Part shown: in pieces, positions 34,141 through 46,792 of the stretch
How the letters are laid out: every line of letters starts with the position of its first letter
Position numbering within the stretch: the first letter of the stretch is position 1
Assembly: GCA_025403435.1 (NCBI GenBank)
Contig: JAJQZP010000045.1
Span: 496,001-560,000, forward strand
DNA: 64,000 nucleotides
Direction of reading: 5' to 3'
Source: Artocarpus heterophyllus
Lineage: Eukaryota; Streptophyta; Magnoliopsida; Rosales; Moraceae
Notes under the pieces: generated by a model
What the model was told of the DNA's origin: nothing
Seen by the model: the letters and a program-made list of their open reading frames with translations, nothing else
The model's database searches: none
Made by a program: the position numbers and the translations under genes

Positions 34141-35370
34141 ATGTGAGCTCCACAACTAAATTGTCTAAAACTCCATCCCCTCCTTCAACAAAGCCTACTC
34201 CGACGATAGCATCGGCCTGATCTTGCCTCCTCCCCCGACGATGACGCCGACCAAGCTACTCTTTACCGATGACGACGCGATCTCATTCGTTCTCCACCGC
34301 CAGGAAAGCGTACCTCTGCAGCCTCCTTTGACAGCGCCAGAGGAGCCCAATCACCGCCTAAGTCCATCAACGGAGCTGTTGAGAACTCTCGATCTTGAAC
34401 ACCCACCAGAACCCCACACTACCTCATTGTGCTACGATCAAGTGTTGTGCCACAGTCGTTGATTAGCTCCTCCACTGTGAGATTTGAGAATGCTGAGTGC
34501 TTTTGTGTTGTTGAAGTTGAAGAAGACGACCATAAGATCGTTTGAGCGCCCATATCTACAACATGGAATATTAGGTCTGTGTTTTAGTGGAAGAGATCCA
34601 ATGATAGTAAGTGCGCAAGGGGTGAGATTTAAAGGCAGAAATGAGTAGGAGCCGACTTGATGCCGAGGATGGAACGTAGTGGTAGGTTGGCCGACAATTA
34701 TGGTGGATGGCAGTGGGGTTTTTCTTGGGGGTAGCAGAGGGTTGGGGAGACCTCCGTTGAGAAGGTCACGTGTTGCAACATCATAGACAATAAGGTGGCT
34801 AAGTTGTTGGATGAGGCGGACGGGGTTGAGATGGCCACAGGCTGGTTGTTTGGGGTTGAAATGGCCAAAGGTTGGAAGCGACAGGGTTAAGATGGGTTGG
34901 AAACGATGGGGTTGAGATGGCTATAGGCTGGAAGCGACAGGGATGAGCTTGATGGAGGTTGGGCGTGATGGCACAGGGCCGTTTAGGGGGCAGCGGTCGA
35001 TGGTTGGGAAGGAAGTTTATAAATGAAATTCTGTTCGTACGCTTTTATAATATTTTTTTATTCTATTTTGGTAACAACTTGGTGTTGGAGGAACCATATA
35101 AACCCCCATTGAGATCTAATATTGATCATCAGATCATTCTCTACTAGTGGAGAATAAAAACATCCTCCACCATAGATCTTCTAAAAGATAGGAAATGCTT
35201 ATAATTTATCTTTTCCTTGTCCCTTTTTTGTCCCTAATTTGTCAATATAAAAAAACCAAAACAATCCACGACTTTAATAACAAGTAGTCGTTCCCATTAG
35301 TTGTCAGCCTTATTGCTATCTTTTCCTAAATTGAGATAAGAAATTCAGAATCTGAATGAAAATGGATTTA
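34141..35370. other. GC-richer intergenic segment with an imperfect repeat
   Basis: A Pro-rich open frame of 79 codons at 34223-34462 (MTPTKLLFTDDDAISFVL) has no recognised family and no clear splice partners. Between about 34822 and 34945, roughly 35-40-bp imperfect repeats on the theme GGTTGAGATGGCCACAGGC, then TGGAAGCGACAGGG, occur three to four times. It is possibly an exon relic captured by a transposon. Confidence 0.35.
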
Positions 35371-35610
35371 TTTGATAAATATAAATTTGAAGGAATACAG
35401 GTACAAAAAATTACAGCCCCAGGCTCTCAATCAACATTCTTCTGCCCTTTTTTCCTTCTTCTCTTTCTCTCTCCCTCTTTTTGTTTTTTTGTTTACAATA
35501 CAACTGCATAAAATTACACTCTTTCGCAGAGATTTCTGCTCAACTTTTATTTTCGTGCGAGTAACTGATCTCATATATCTGAAAACCAACTGATATGTTG
35601 AAGCTCATAG

Positions 35611-38600
35611 TTAAGCCAAAAAGAGAGTCTTACACTGCTCAGCTGTATCGTCAGGGCTAGTAACTGCCAAAAAGAACAGTTTTTATTTTCTGATAATAGT
35701 AGTTCTTGATAAATATATTTTTGCTTGATAATAACAACCAAGAGGAGTGTATTTTCTTCAGATTAATTAATGTGATGGAATGTGGGAAAGTGGAACGTCA
35801 ACGGAAGAGAGAAACGATTTTCTACCAAGCATAATTTATTAATACTCGGAACTGGTTAGTAGTTTGAAGCACTTGAAAAATCTTGGTAAGACCATATTGA
35901 GCTAGAGAATTTGATATTGTTTCATCTGAAAAGAAAATCTATCTATTTAGATATTGACATTGAAACATGGGGAAACTTATCACACTTTGTTTTTATCAAT
36001 TCTCTTCTCTTGATTTTTTTTTTTCCACGTCGCTTCTTATGTCTATTAAAACGTCTAACCTAAGCCTTTAAAAAAGTCAGACCTTACCTGTGTGACCTAC
36101 GGTTTGTTCCGATTCATAAATTTCATGGTCATTTCCACCCTGCACAAACAATAGATAAACCTTCGCAAACATGAAAAATGAAAAAGACACCAAACAGTGA
36201 TTGACTACCAAAAATACAACTAGAACCAAAATAGTCTCACAGACTTCTCAAATTTCTTGGCTTGCTAATTCATAGATGAGTTCTAATAAGAAAATATTCT
36301 TGTAAAGTTGAGAATATACGAGTGTTTGTTCTCCTTCATCTGCTGGACGCTACTACCACAAAGCCAAATATTTCTTAGAACAATTATTTACAAAAGCCAA
36401 AAGGTACTTCCTTATGGAAAGATACAATTCAAGCACCTAATACTTCCAAATAAATTTTACTTGCAACGCCAAACAAATGGAATGCGGAAAATTAAAACAT
36501 ATACGACAGAAAAGCATAAGAGATAGTTGAAAAACAAGAATTAAAATATATGGTAGCAGGTAAAAAATTAGGGTTAGAAAGAAAACCATGCTAGAGCAAT
36601 GAAAAATGAAATTGCAGCTAACCTTGTAAGTTTTGTCTCCAAAGAAATGGATTTCTTGAAAATCATCAAGGTATCTCAAGCAGTATGTTTTGTCCCAACC
36701 TTGAGGGAAGACCTATTGCAAGGAATATAAACTGAACATAACTCCATGCTAGCACTTCCAACCAATTTCACTAAACCTTTGTGTGTATGTGCTACAACTT
36801 GTGTCTTGGGAAACTAAACCATAAGTGTTCAATAACTGCCACTCACATCAAAGCTAATTTGTCCTCCTATGGAAAAAGTCAAGTTAAGATGAGCAAACCT
36901 CTCCCTGAGCACAGAAACCATTTTGGGGCGTATATTGTGAACCTGAAAAAAAAATCACATTTTTCAAGTTGCAGCAACAAATAGATGGTTTTTTTTTGGA
37001 CTCAACCAAAACTCTTTTGACATCACGGGAAAAAGGTATTTTACCTTATCATATCTTTCAAATTCATCCCTTTCTTCTTGGCTACAATTTCTCCCAATTG
37101 GTGATACATTGATCATCCCACTTCGAAACTCTATAAATGTTCCCCTAGCGTTAAGGAAGGAAAATAAACGACTTTTGCCATGATTATTATGGTTAAAAAT
37201 TGAATCTAGTTGTCAGTCTGCTAACCTCTTTATTGGGATATCCAAATCGGCAATATAATGAAGTGTAAAATTGATGACCTCCTGCACAGTCATTTGCAAA
37301 TAATCACAAACAGCAGATGAATATTTTCTACACACTATTCTAAGCCCATGACATGATTCCAAACATAAAGATACAACAGGATACCACCATCCTGCCAAGT
37401 TTTTAATTTTAACAACGAACAAATTACTGTTACACTGATGCTATTAGTAATTTGTTCGAGACTATCAGATATAGAGAAAATACATTACTGCAGCTTTGAA
37501 CACGAACAAATTATACGCTGTTGGGCCATCCTCCATGTACAGTGATTTGTGTATTTAAAGGGCTATTTCATCAATGCAACATAAAAAAGGGGCTGTACCT
37601 TGAGCTTCTCCTCTCTGAGGAATGACTTCAAGCTCTAAAGGAAAATACAAAAATCATCAACGGAATATATATCAAATTGGAAACATGAAAGTTATCATAA
37701 CAAAATATTTGTTATTTTGTCATGGATCGTAAAGATAAAAGGGACAGTACTAGTTACACAGGACTGTGTGACCACTTTTTTATGCCATGGGACTATTCTT
37801 GAAGCTATACCTGGGTTCCAATAAGTTTCCCCGCTTTGTGAGCCACAAGACCATTCTCCGAAAACACATAATCATAATCATCAATAACTGCACAAAAGTC
37901 GATAAAGTTGATTGCTTGGGAATATGAATTACATAGTAATGTAGATATGTAGAACAGTCTCCACGAACAGCTTTCTGCCGTATGCGACAACGTCCATAGA
38001 TTGTACTTAAACATTTTCAACTGAATTTGATGCCCAAGATGTATAAGTTGTACAGGCTTATTTTTCCTTTTGTTTAGATATTAATAAACACCGATTCAAG
38101 CACCTCATGACATCAAGATTAAACATAAAATTAACCTCATCTCCTAACAAGTACTGAAACCTGAGTTCCAATCACTAAAGCTTGAATTTATAGCCTGTAA
38201 ATGCAAATATGTAATCGTAATAACTAAACACTCTGCATTCTGGAACTATGCCAAAATGTCCAAATGGCCAACGAAAATACCTGTCTTCCCAAGCTGCTCT
38301 GTTATCTTACTAAGGTCAGATCCTCCCACGACACCAACTGTGACGACCTGCAGGCCAACAATGCACTCAGCCTTTGCAAAGTAAAAACAAACCAACACAA
38401 CTAGAGTTCATAATACTCTAATTGATCATACACCTTCCTGAGCTCACGCATAAACTCCAGCATCTGCGGCGTAGCCACCTAAAATTTAAGAAGTATTTAG
38501 ACCTAGAAAATATTATCGCATAAAAAAAAAAGAATTACAGACATTAAATCAAAGTAAGTAACTTTGAAGCATGATAATACAAATCAACAATAACAAAATT

Positions 38601-38675
38601 CTATACCTTTCTGGGAGCTGTAAGAGTCCCATCAACATCAAATAGAGCAATCACACCGGGCTTCCTCAATGCCAT
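35611..38675 (-). CDS. PMM: Phosphomannomutase
   Basis: Eleven exons, read right to left, encode 246 residues, exactly the usual plant length: 38675-38607, 38478-38434, 38347-38281, 37887-37811, 37634-37599, 37281-37226, 37144-37045, 36942-36847, 36712-36623, 36139-36088, 35663-35611. The enzyme interconverts mannose 6-phosphate and mannose 1-phosphate in the cytosol, feeding GDP-mannose for ascorbate, glycan and GPI synthesis. It is a HAD-type phosphomutase: Asp13 (nucleophile) and Asp15 (acid/base) lie in [14 protein letters not shown], and [58 protein letters not shown] and [11 protein letters not shown] follow in family order. All junctions are GT-AG and no disabling change is seen. A donor-like AAAG/GTAAAC at 38965 suggests a 5' UTR exon and UTR intron upstream of the start codon, which is an inference. 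Confidence 0.96.
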
Positions 38676-39060
38676 TTGCACTTTTCAACACAATAAGATG
38701 TCGAAAACACTAAAAGATAAATGTTGTGCACAGCGAAAACTAAAATTTGGTTTACAGTCAACTTGTATGGTATTGTGATCAACACAAAGTTCCATTGTAA
38801 ATCTTTTAATGTTGCAAAAACGAAAAACCACAAGGACAAGGATTTGTTGTTCAAATTTGGCACGAATTGAAGGAAACCAAACAGATGAATAAAAAATATG
38901 AAACGAGAAGAGATTATAAGAGGAATGATGCAAAAAGGATAAACGAAAAATGGATTTAGTTTACCTTTGTTTGATTTTTGAAAGAGAAAGCCCAGAAATT
39001 GAAGCAGATCTATTCTTCTTCAATGGCGAAAGCTGGGGAGAGTACCGACAGGGATTTATA
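38676..39060 (-). promoter_or_regulatory. Phosphomannomutase 5' UTR intron and promoter-proximal region
   Basis: From the start codon rightward, no coding sequence continues. The minus strand carries a plausible non-coding exon ending at 38965 (AAAG, then GTAAAC) that extends to about 39040. A leader intron of about 280 bp would therefore precede the ATG. The exact acceptor (one AAAG lies 5 bases before the ATG) and the transcription start cannot be fixed from sequence. Confidence 0.45.
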
Positions 39061-40730
39061 CAAGTTGCTGAGGACGGAGTTTTTTATTTTTTATTTTTTA
39101 TTTTTTATTTTGAGGACAGAAAATAGTTGGCTTTAAAGATTAAGGGTTCAGAACGGATTTTATGGAGATCTGTGCAAATATCCTCTGTATTCAATCCTAT
39201 GATGCTCTGATCGGTTGGGTAATTCCTGGGGAGGATCACGCCGTTCGTCTTTTTTTAAAAAAAATGATTTCGGATGGATCACGCCGTTTGTCGTTGACAT
39301 ATGGATCTGTTGTTTTGCCCTCTTTTTTCTTTTTTTAATAGAAAACTAAACAATAGCAGGAAACTTTATTAATAATTATCAAAATCACATATGCAAGTGA
39401 TAAAAAAAAAAAACCATGTTTGCAGAATTAAGAGGTAGATGACTTTAAAAAAAATTAGTCAAGTGAATAGCAGGTTTTGACATATATGAAATAATTTGTA
39501 TCTTTACTGGATAATTAGTTTATTTAGTAAGATTAAATCATTTATTTAATTATTTTAGGGGTTAAATAATTTATTTATTGGAAGAATAAATTATTAATCT
39601 AGTATATATCTTATTTACTTCAAATATTTTAAACCTTCATTATTTTTATTATTATTTTTTAAATAATTTTTACCATCACTTCCCTATAAATTTGATTATT
39701 CAAAACAAAACTCGTTGACCACTGTATTTTTTTTTTTACTACATCGAATTAAAAAAATATCAACAACTTTTTCGACAGGATGAGATTACTTTTTATACAA
39801 ATCTAAAAACTAAAAAAGACTCATTGATATTTTATTTTTTTCAACTTCTACCCTAGAAAATCTTCAAGTTTTACATACCAATAAGTGTGTTTTAGTTCCG
39901 AATTTTTTAATGGGATAAGTTTTACATTATTAGTAGCATTAAACCAATAAAGATTATTTAATTTAGTTCCAGTAAAAAAAAAAAAAATACCGACTTGATT
40001 TGTTGACTCCAAGGAAAAAAAACATTACTGGATTTTTTTCCCTCATGTTCAGGGTGGCCTGGTGCAAAATGTCCCTTTCTTCGTTTACTTTTTATTGCAT
40101 CGGCTAATAGTTAAGAAAACAATTTCATACCCTCAAAGGGAAAAAGAAAAAAAAAAAAAGAGCACAGAAAGAGAAAACAAATCCATTTCATTCTTATCTT
40201 TTGCTTTTCCTTTCCAATCTTCTCTACTCTTCTTGTTTGTTTCCTACATGAATAATACTGGTTTTTGATTATGGTTCCTACAGTCTTTCGAGTGGGAAGG
40301 TCTAATGGAAGCTTTGGTGTTCTGTCCCCAAAAGTTCCAAGAGTTCGAGCTAAATAATGTGTAATCTTTCGTCTTTTCTTTGCATATATAGAAAAAAGAG
40401 AGAATGCAAGTTTCAATCTCTTTCTAATAAGTGTCAAAACGTCACTTGCTTCTTTTTCCCTCTCTTTTTTTTTTCCCTCTTTGTTTTTCCTTTTTTAATC
40501 TTCTTTTTTTTATTTATCCTTTTGTTTTTTCACTTAAATTTTTTCATGTTAAAATAATTTTTCTAAAATAATGTTATTATAAATGTGGCCTTCAAGTATA
40601 TAAACTTTTTTTTTAATTAATTTTGTTAAACATTTTTCCCACAACCTATTATTTTTGCATTTGAAACTCATATAAAAGTTGTCGCGTCTAATTTTTCACA
40701 TGATTTTTTTTTTTTTTACATATGACCTTA
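39061..40730. other. Intergenic DNA with simple sequence
   Basis: Contains a (TATTTTT)n tract at about 39078-39112, two short related phrases GGATCACGCCGTTCGTC and GGATCACGCCGTTTGTC (39233 and 39279), and long pyrimidine-rich and poly-T stretches at 40185-40550. Open frames over the pyrimidine tracts are compositional. No gene is seen. Confidence 0.5.
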
Positions 40731-40891
40731 GGGTGTTTGGCATGGTGGTAGAAACTATTGGTTGGAATTGTTTTTATTGTAGCATGTGAGAGTTTTACAT
40801 TGTAGTAACTTTTTTCTTTTTACTACAGCATGTGAGAGCTTTCACTGTTTATAATTGAGATAATAGTCCAAACTACTCTATACCATACACC
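40731..40891. mobile_element. Tourist-like MITE with TTA target-site duplication
   Basis: The ends GGGTGTTTGGCATGGTGG and, as inverse of the right end, GGTGTATGGTATAGAG form the terminal inverted repeats. TTA flanks both sides (40728-40730 and 40892-40894). Internal TAGCATGTGAGAGTTTTACA links it to the copies near 3702 and 9340. It is 161 bp with no ORF. Confidence 0.75.
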
Positions 40892-40894
40892 TTA

Positions 40895-41548
40895 TAAATT
40901 TTTAGTACTCCTTTACTAAACTAAACAAAGATACATTTATATATAAATTTATAAGGTGTTGAGGAGCATTATTTAAAAGTAATAATTAGAACCAGTTTTG
41001 ATTGAAAACATTATAAAATATAAAAATTTTATATTTAGTATATTTTTTTTGATATTATAATATGTAACAGTTTTATATCATAACAGTTAAAAATTTTGGT
41101 TGTGTCCTCAAACATTCAAATTGTATACATATATGCACGTGGATTAAAACAAATGTCCATGGAAGTAGGAAGATTTCCGCAACCTTTGCAGTCCCGAGAC
41201 AGCTCAGCACTTGATCAGCGGGCCCACCAAGTTTGTAATTATAATTAGTGAAAGGGTATAAGCATTGGCTGTACCCTGACTGGTGTAGTTAGGAAGCACC
41301 TATTTTGTGGTTGGATCCAGCACAAAATTGAAAAATCCAATTCAAGTAAGGAAGATGGTTTTGATAGTACTTTTCTCTTTTCAACACCTTTTGGCTTTAT
41401 TTTCGATGGAAACTTCTCTGTGAAACAGCTATTATGTTTCTATCAAAACAATATGTATGTAATGTGTGTGTATGTATATATACACACACACACTCTTTTA
41501 TCAGCAACTTGTCTTTTATTCTTTTTCACCATTGCCAGTTGCTATCAA

Positions 41549-41588
<40 letters not shown>

Positions 41589-41589
41589 A
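40895..41589. other. Intergenic DNA with microsatellites
   Basis: A (TG)n-(TA)n-(CA)n composite lies at about 41462-41493 and a (TA)n run at about 41553-41583. The rest is AT-rich without a gene. Confidence 0.6.
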
Positions 41590-42621
41590 GGTTAATTATA
41601 TAATTTTACACTCTAGTTTTAACTATTTCTCAATTTATTTTTCTGTTCTTAGAAACTGTAAAGGTATTCTAAAAATTTTAAAAACTTATTTTGGGGCTGT
41701 TTGTTTGGTGTACTTTCTGTACTCAATGGATTCAAATATGAATTTGAGTATCAAGAATCCTTTAGTCATGTATTTGTTTCTCCTAAAATCTGAATTCTTT
41801 GAGTATCAAGAGTTCAAGTTTTCAGAGTTTCTGACTCCCCTTAAACTTTTGATACTTAGATATCTTTGCTACAGTAAAAACTGAAATTTTATCTCCTATA
41901 TTTGAGAAAAAAAAAATCATAACTTCTTCATTTGATATCCAATTGAGATGATTCTTTTTTTATTGTGTTCCTAGTGAAGAGAAGAATAAATTAAGAACTA
42001 TATTGTGTATTGTTTAGGATCATTAACATTAACATTGTATTATATTTGTTGATAAATCAAAAAATATTTTTATTACCTCTCCAAACACAAATTTTAATTT
42101 TATTCTATACTTAAATTAAAACCTCAATGCACATCCAAATGCTAATTCAAATAACAATTTATATCACTAACTCAAATCCTAATTCAAATTACATTAACTC
42201 AAATAAAATCACTAATTTGAATTTATTTTCTAAACAGACCCCTATGAATAGAAAAATTGGACATAATAACATGACTACTCTTAAATAGTTATGATAAATA
42301 TTTTATATATGAAAAACATATAAAAAAAATCCTAAAACAAGACATTAAATTTTAAAAAAAGATTTTAATTTTTATGACTTTTTAAATTATAAAAAATATA
42401 TATTTTTATAATTTTTCAAGAAGAAACATATATTTCATAAATAAATTAGGTTTAGTCAAGAGTATATTTATCTTATCTCTATGTTTTTAAGTCAAAAAAG
42501 TCTATAAGGGATAAAATTGAAACAAGTTTTTCAAATTCAAAGGATACCTTTGCAGTTTCTAAAACCAGAGGGATAAATTGAGAAATAATGAAAACTAGAA
42601 AGTATAGTTATACAATTAACC
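41590..42621. mobile_element. Non-autonomous element interrupted by a second element
   Basis: The left terminus GGTTAATTATATAATTTTAC and the inverse of the right terminus, GGTTAATTGTATAACTATAC, pair for about 45 bp. Comparison with 8579-9058 shows the same sequence left and right of an extra 550-bp block (41693-42242). Confidence 0.75.
41693..42242. mobile_element. 550-bp MITE nested in the 41590-42621 element
   Basis: The left end GGGGCTGTTTGTTTGG and the inverse of the right end, GGGGTCTGTTTAGAAAAT, are imperfect terminal repeats. The block is absent from the related copy at 8579-9058, which gives a near-empty site. Superfamily is not assigned. There is no ORF. Confidence 0.7.
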
Positions 42622-43554
42622 CTATATATATACACACATACATTACTTTTGGCAGGAAACTTCCTAGTACTTGGCACCACTTTTATGTTTTAGGGTTTTC
42701 TTTGGTTCATTTACCTCCTAACATTTTTCTTTTTTGCTATCTACTCGTGAAACTTTTTTTTTTTTTGTGACAATCATGTTCTTAAGCTTAACTAAGTGTG
42801 ATAATCAAGTTCTAATCGCCTGTTTAAATTGGGACAAAACACAATTATGTTAGACACAAATATGACCTATTTAAAAGTCTTCAATGCCTGCATGAATAAT
42901 ACTATCAATGGATGACAATGACCTCTCATCACGGAAGATGATAAATGATACTCTAACTATTTTATCGAAAAAATACAAAAAAGTATCCTTTGTGCTATAG
43001 CCAAATACAACATTTGTTCTTGGGTTTTTTAAAATTCAAAAGTATTCCTTATGTTTTTCAAACCATCCAAAAACCATCCATTCTTTTAACTTTTGTGGTT
43101 TAATTTTTTTTTTTTTAAATATTCAAACCATCCTGGAAGCATAAACACAATCCAATATATGTGCTAGCTTCCAAACTCCCCCTTTTGGATTCATCATCAG
43201 CATGAATAAAATTTTGAACACCTATTTGAATTTTTTTTTGAAGGTTATATGTATTTTTCATTTGAAGAAGAAAGTGAAACTCCTTTTTTTTTTTCAAAAA
43301 AGAAAAGAATCGAGACATGAGGGGAAGGTAACAGTTGTCTTTATTCTAATCCCAACGTTATCTAATTAGGAAGGTAACAGTTACAACATTAGACGTAGCC
43401 ACAAGAAACAACACAGAGTGGTATATACTAAACAACTGTTTAGAAGTTGAAAAATACATCAAGTATGTTCCATCTACTTAACCTATTTCTTTGTAATATA
43501 TTTCACATCTTACTTAATGTGTATTAAGTGCTTTAAATTATATACTTGTGTAAT
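42622..43554. other. AT-rich intergenic DNA
   Basis: Oligo-T runs and short frames only. No gene or terminal repeat was identified before the CACTA-related sequence begins. Confidence 0.45.
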
Positions 43555-44865
43555 GAGCACATGAGGGAACTACAAGCCACTAGACATCAAAACTTGAATA
43601 AAGTCCAAGAAAAAGAATTCCCTAATGGTTCTACAAGAAGATAAACGAACTTATTAGATTGTATTTTAGGACGCATACTTAACTTTAATAATTTAAATAT
43701 AATACCACACTAAGATTTTTTTTCATGCAAATGGTTGCAAATGTATGATCTCTGCCAAACTAACTCACCAGAGGCCACCAATAAGTTGTTTGCTTTGGCA
43801 TTGCGATCAAACATTTTGGTACGATCATACTCAGGTTGTGTGGTAAATGGAGTTAAATATCTTGTGTTGATCGTAATGTAAGACGTATGCCACAAAACAA
43901 TGGTGTATGTGTACCTGAAACAAAAGATCCTAAATTTCATGGATAGTTAGAGGAAATGATTGAACTTTCGTACATACATGATTGTTTAGTGATATTATTT
44001 AGGTGCAAGTGGTTCCATACCAACTTGTTGTGAAGGAGAACACAAGTGTACAAAAATAAGATAAATATTTTGTGAACGCTCAGTGGTATAAAGATGATCC
44101 TTTCATACTTGCATCTCAAGCACAACAAGTTTTCTACATTGATGATTTATTCAACAGTCTAAATTGGAAAGTTGTTGAACATTTGGGCATCGATATGATT
44201 GGCATATACTTGATAACATCGAAAATGAAGTTCAAGTATTGCATGACAATAAGTCTTCCAACTTTAACCTAGAGGTTGAGCAATATGAGTTGGACACCTT
44301 GATCTTTAGTTGACTTGAAGTTGCCTATGATGTTGTTGAAGATGTCAATACTCTCTTTGTACAGTACCGAAGGGACGCCATGGGTTTCATTGACGATGAT
44401 GACACAATAGAGATCGATGACATGTTAGAGATTGATGACACATTTGAGAAGTATGTTGATGACTAGGTGTTTGAACATAAAGCTGAGGAAGAAGAAGATG
44501 AATAAGCTTCTTTTAACCACACTGCTTACACTAGCACTGATGATGATTAGTCTTTTTATGCTATATTCATTTTAAAAACTTTGAGACTTATAACAACAAT
44601 CATTTCAAAGTCTAACACATAAATTGATCTTATTTCTTATGGCCGAATATGTTTGCCCAGGTGGCCACGTGAGCTGATTAGTTGGGGGAGCTGAGCCCTT
44701 ACCAGACATGGGACGACACCACCGTCCCAATGTTAGTGAAGTATGAAGTTCCATATGTATGTGTTTTTTTTCACATCCTTATTGGCTTTCTTTAATTCAT
44801 GAACATTAAATATGCAGTACCAGTTACCTCGAGTAGTAGGTGTCGGGTAGAGTCTAGGGCAATAG
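43555..44865 (+). pseudogene. CACTA (En/Spm) transposon ORF fragment, left part
   Basis: Broken frames carry, in order, EHMRELQATRHQNLNKVQEK (about 43555), a stretch like LWHCDQTFWYDHTQVV (about 43790), an asparagine-rich junction near 43890, and NAQWYKDDPFILASQAQQVF (44072-44140), followed by acidic residues (DDDDTIEIDDMLEID, 44380-44450). The WY.DDPFILASQAQQVFY block is the signature of the DUF4216 region of CACTA-type transposon proteins. Several stops and frame changes show decay. The sequence stops at the AATAG target-site duplication (44861-44865) of a Copia LTR and appears to resume at 63575. Confidence 0.75.
44861..44865. other. Left target-site duplication of the 18.7-kb nest (AATAG)
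   Basis: Five bases directly before the LTR start TGTTAGACTAGG. TATAG at 63570-63574 follows the far LTR; four of five bases agree. Confidence 0.65.
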
Positions 44866-46363
44866 TGTTAGACTAGGTTAAGGATTAGATGTTGTAATTA
44901 TTTTTTAAGACATTTAATCAATAAAGAGCTTACTATTTATTTCATATATTATATTATGTCCTCTTTATATTCATTTCCATTGAATATATGATAAACAAAC
45001 AAAAAGTTGAAGACTGCTAATCTAAACTTTTAAGATCGTACATATGTTGGAAAAATTATACAGAAGACATAAATCTTAAGGTGATAGTCTAAATATAAAA
45101 GGTCCGCAATTGAGGGAGTAAAGTTGGACATTTTATTCATGTTAAGATTGATTTGTCGTCTACATCCCTAATGGGAGATGCTTGTCTTGGTCATTTGAGT
45201 TGGATTCTACGAGTAGAGACATTGGTATTTTGCCATTGGCGATAATATATTGGATCAAGTCTAAAGTAGAATTGATTTAGTTGATAATACTGTTTGAATA
45301 AATCAATTCACCTTAGATAATCATATGTGTTACATCTTAATCCTGAAATAAATTAATAAGTCCATATTCTTGACTTGTTTCTTTTGATGTAACAAAGAGT
45401 GACATCTTAAATTATATGAAGGTACGCATGTCAGTACGTTGGAGACATGACTCTTGATTGATGTAGACTAGTTATTCATAGATATCGAATTCATAGCTCT
45501 ATTGTAGAGTTAATGATATCTCTTATAGGCATTATCCTATAATTGGATACTGGAGCACTTAATCATTTGGATACATTTGTGTAACCAAATCGTATACTAT
45601 TTATATTGGTTATGAATAATAAGTATTCCAATGGTGAGAAAATGGAACATAAGATATATACAATCGAGAAAGTAAAATAGAATTTATTCTTAAACCGATT
45701 ATGCATATCATGTGTGGATGTTGCATATTATGATATGTCATAGACTTATAACTTATTGGAGTTTTGTAACTTATATATAGTTCAAGAGTGTAGCTCTAAA
45801 CTTTTAATGGAATAGCTTAAGAGTTGATAATTATAAAATGTACATGTCAGGGACATATCATTTTATATTTATAGGAGTTTGATCTATATATATTCAGCAG
45901 GTCCGCTTTGCTAGCTTACATATTTTCCTGTAACAATACGACATATTTTTTTCCTACTAATTAGTAACTTATGTTAATTCTTAGATTGGCTTAAATACGG
46001 TTGATTGGATTTAATAATTCATGATTAGTTTACTAGTTGAATTAATTTAATGAATTAATTCAAATTAAATAGGTTGAATTATTTGAATATATTTTATTTA
46101 GTATGAGATTATCTGTATATGACTGTTTTAATTAGATAATTTCTTAATTAAGTTATTTGAATTAAAACTGAGGCTCTATTTAAGATTTTCATGTAAAATA
46201 AGACATAGAAACTTTTAGAACTAGGGTAGACCTAGCGCAACTTGAGTTGTAAGTTAGTGCAACCGACAGGCTGATGGGCGTACCTAGTTATGAATTTAAA
46301 AGCCCTATCTACATTGAATTAAAGTTCTACTAGCCACTATAAATAGAATAAATGTTCCCATCC

Positions 46364-46398
<35 letters not shown>

Positions 46399-46778
46399 TA
46401 TTAGAGAAATTTAGAAAGAAAATTCTAAAAATAGAATCTTTGAACCTTTATAGAATTGTTGTTCAATATATAAGACGATAATTCTTGGTCTTTTCTTGTG
46501 GTTAGGGGGAGAAGTTTCCAATAGGAGAATCAAACGACGTGTGCCCACTTACACTCCGGTCGTAGAATAGAGATTAATAAAGAAGACCAGCTGGTTTCTA
46601 GACACGATTCTCAATAGCGGTTCTGTCAAATGATTTCCTGTTAGAACCGTGGTTCCGGTTCTATAAAGGTACAAAATATCTTTCATTAATTTATGCTACC
46701 TAGCATGTCTAACTAGTTTTATGGAAACAAAAGATATTAATAATTTTTAAAATTCTGTTGCATACTTATTTTTCAACA
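44866..46778 (+). repeat. Copia LTR1 (1913 bp)
   Basis: Starts TGTTAGACTAGG and ends TTTTTCAACA, just before the primer-binding site. It is colinear with LTR2 and LTR3, with the shared blocks ATCTAAACTTTTAAGATCG, CTTAATCCTGAAAT and TAATGATATCTCTTATAGGC. A (TA)n microsatellite near 46368-46396 occupies the place of one in LTR3 (about 63163-63194). Confidence 0.93.
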
Positions 46779-46780
46779 GT

Positions 46781-46792
46781 TAGTATCAGAGA
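46781..46792 (+). other. Primer-binding site of Copia element A
   Basis: TAGTATCAGAGA after LTR1 resembles the initiator tRNA-Met site TGGTATCAGAGC with two changes. Confidence 0.75.

Noticed and set aside
34223..34462. 79-codon Pro-rich plus-strand frame
   Set aside because: No recognised family, no splice partners and no homologue in mind; kept only as a note in the intergenic entry.
39023..39080. Plus-strand ATG with 19 sensible codons (MAKAGESTDRDLYKLLRTE), divergent from phosphomannomutase
   Set aside because: It overlaps the presumed phosphomannomutase 5' UTR, runs straight into a (TATTTTT)n tract, has no clear donor site and matches no family I recognise.
40062..40557. Several frames of 66-108 codons on both strands
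   Set aside because: They cover pyrimidine-rich and poly-T DNA; translations are low-complexity and no splice structure or motif supports a gene.
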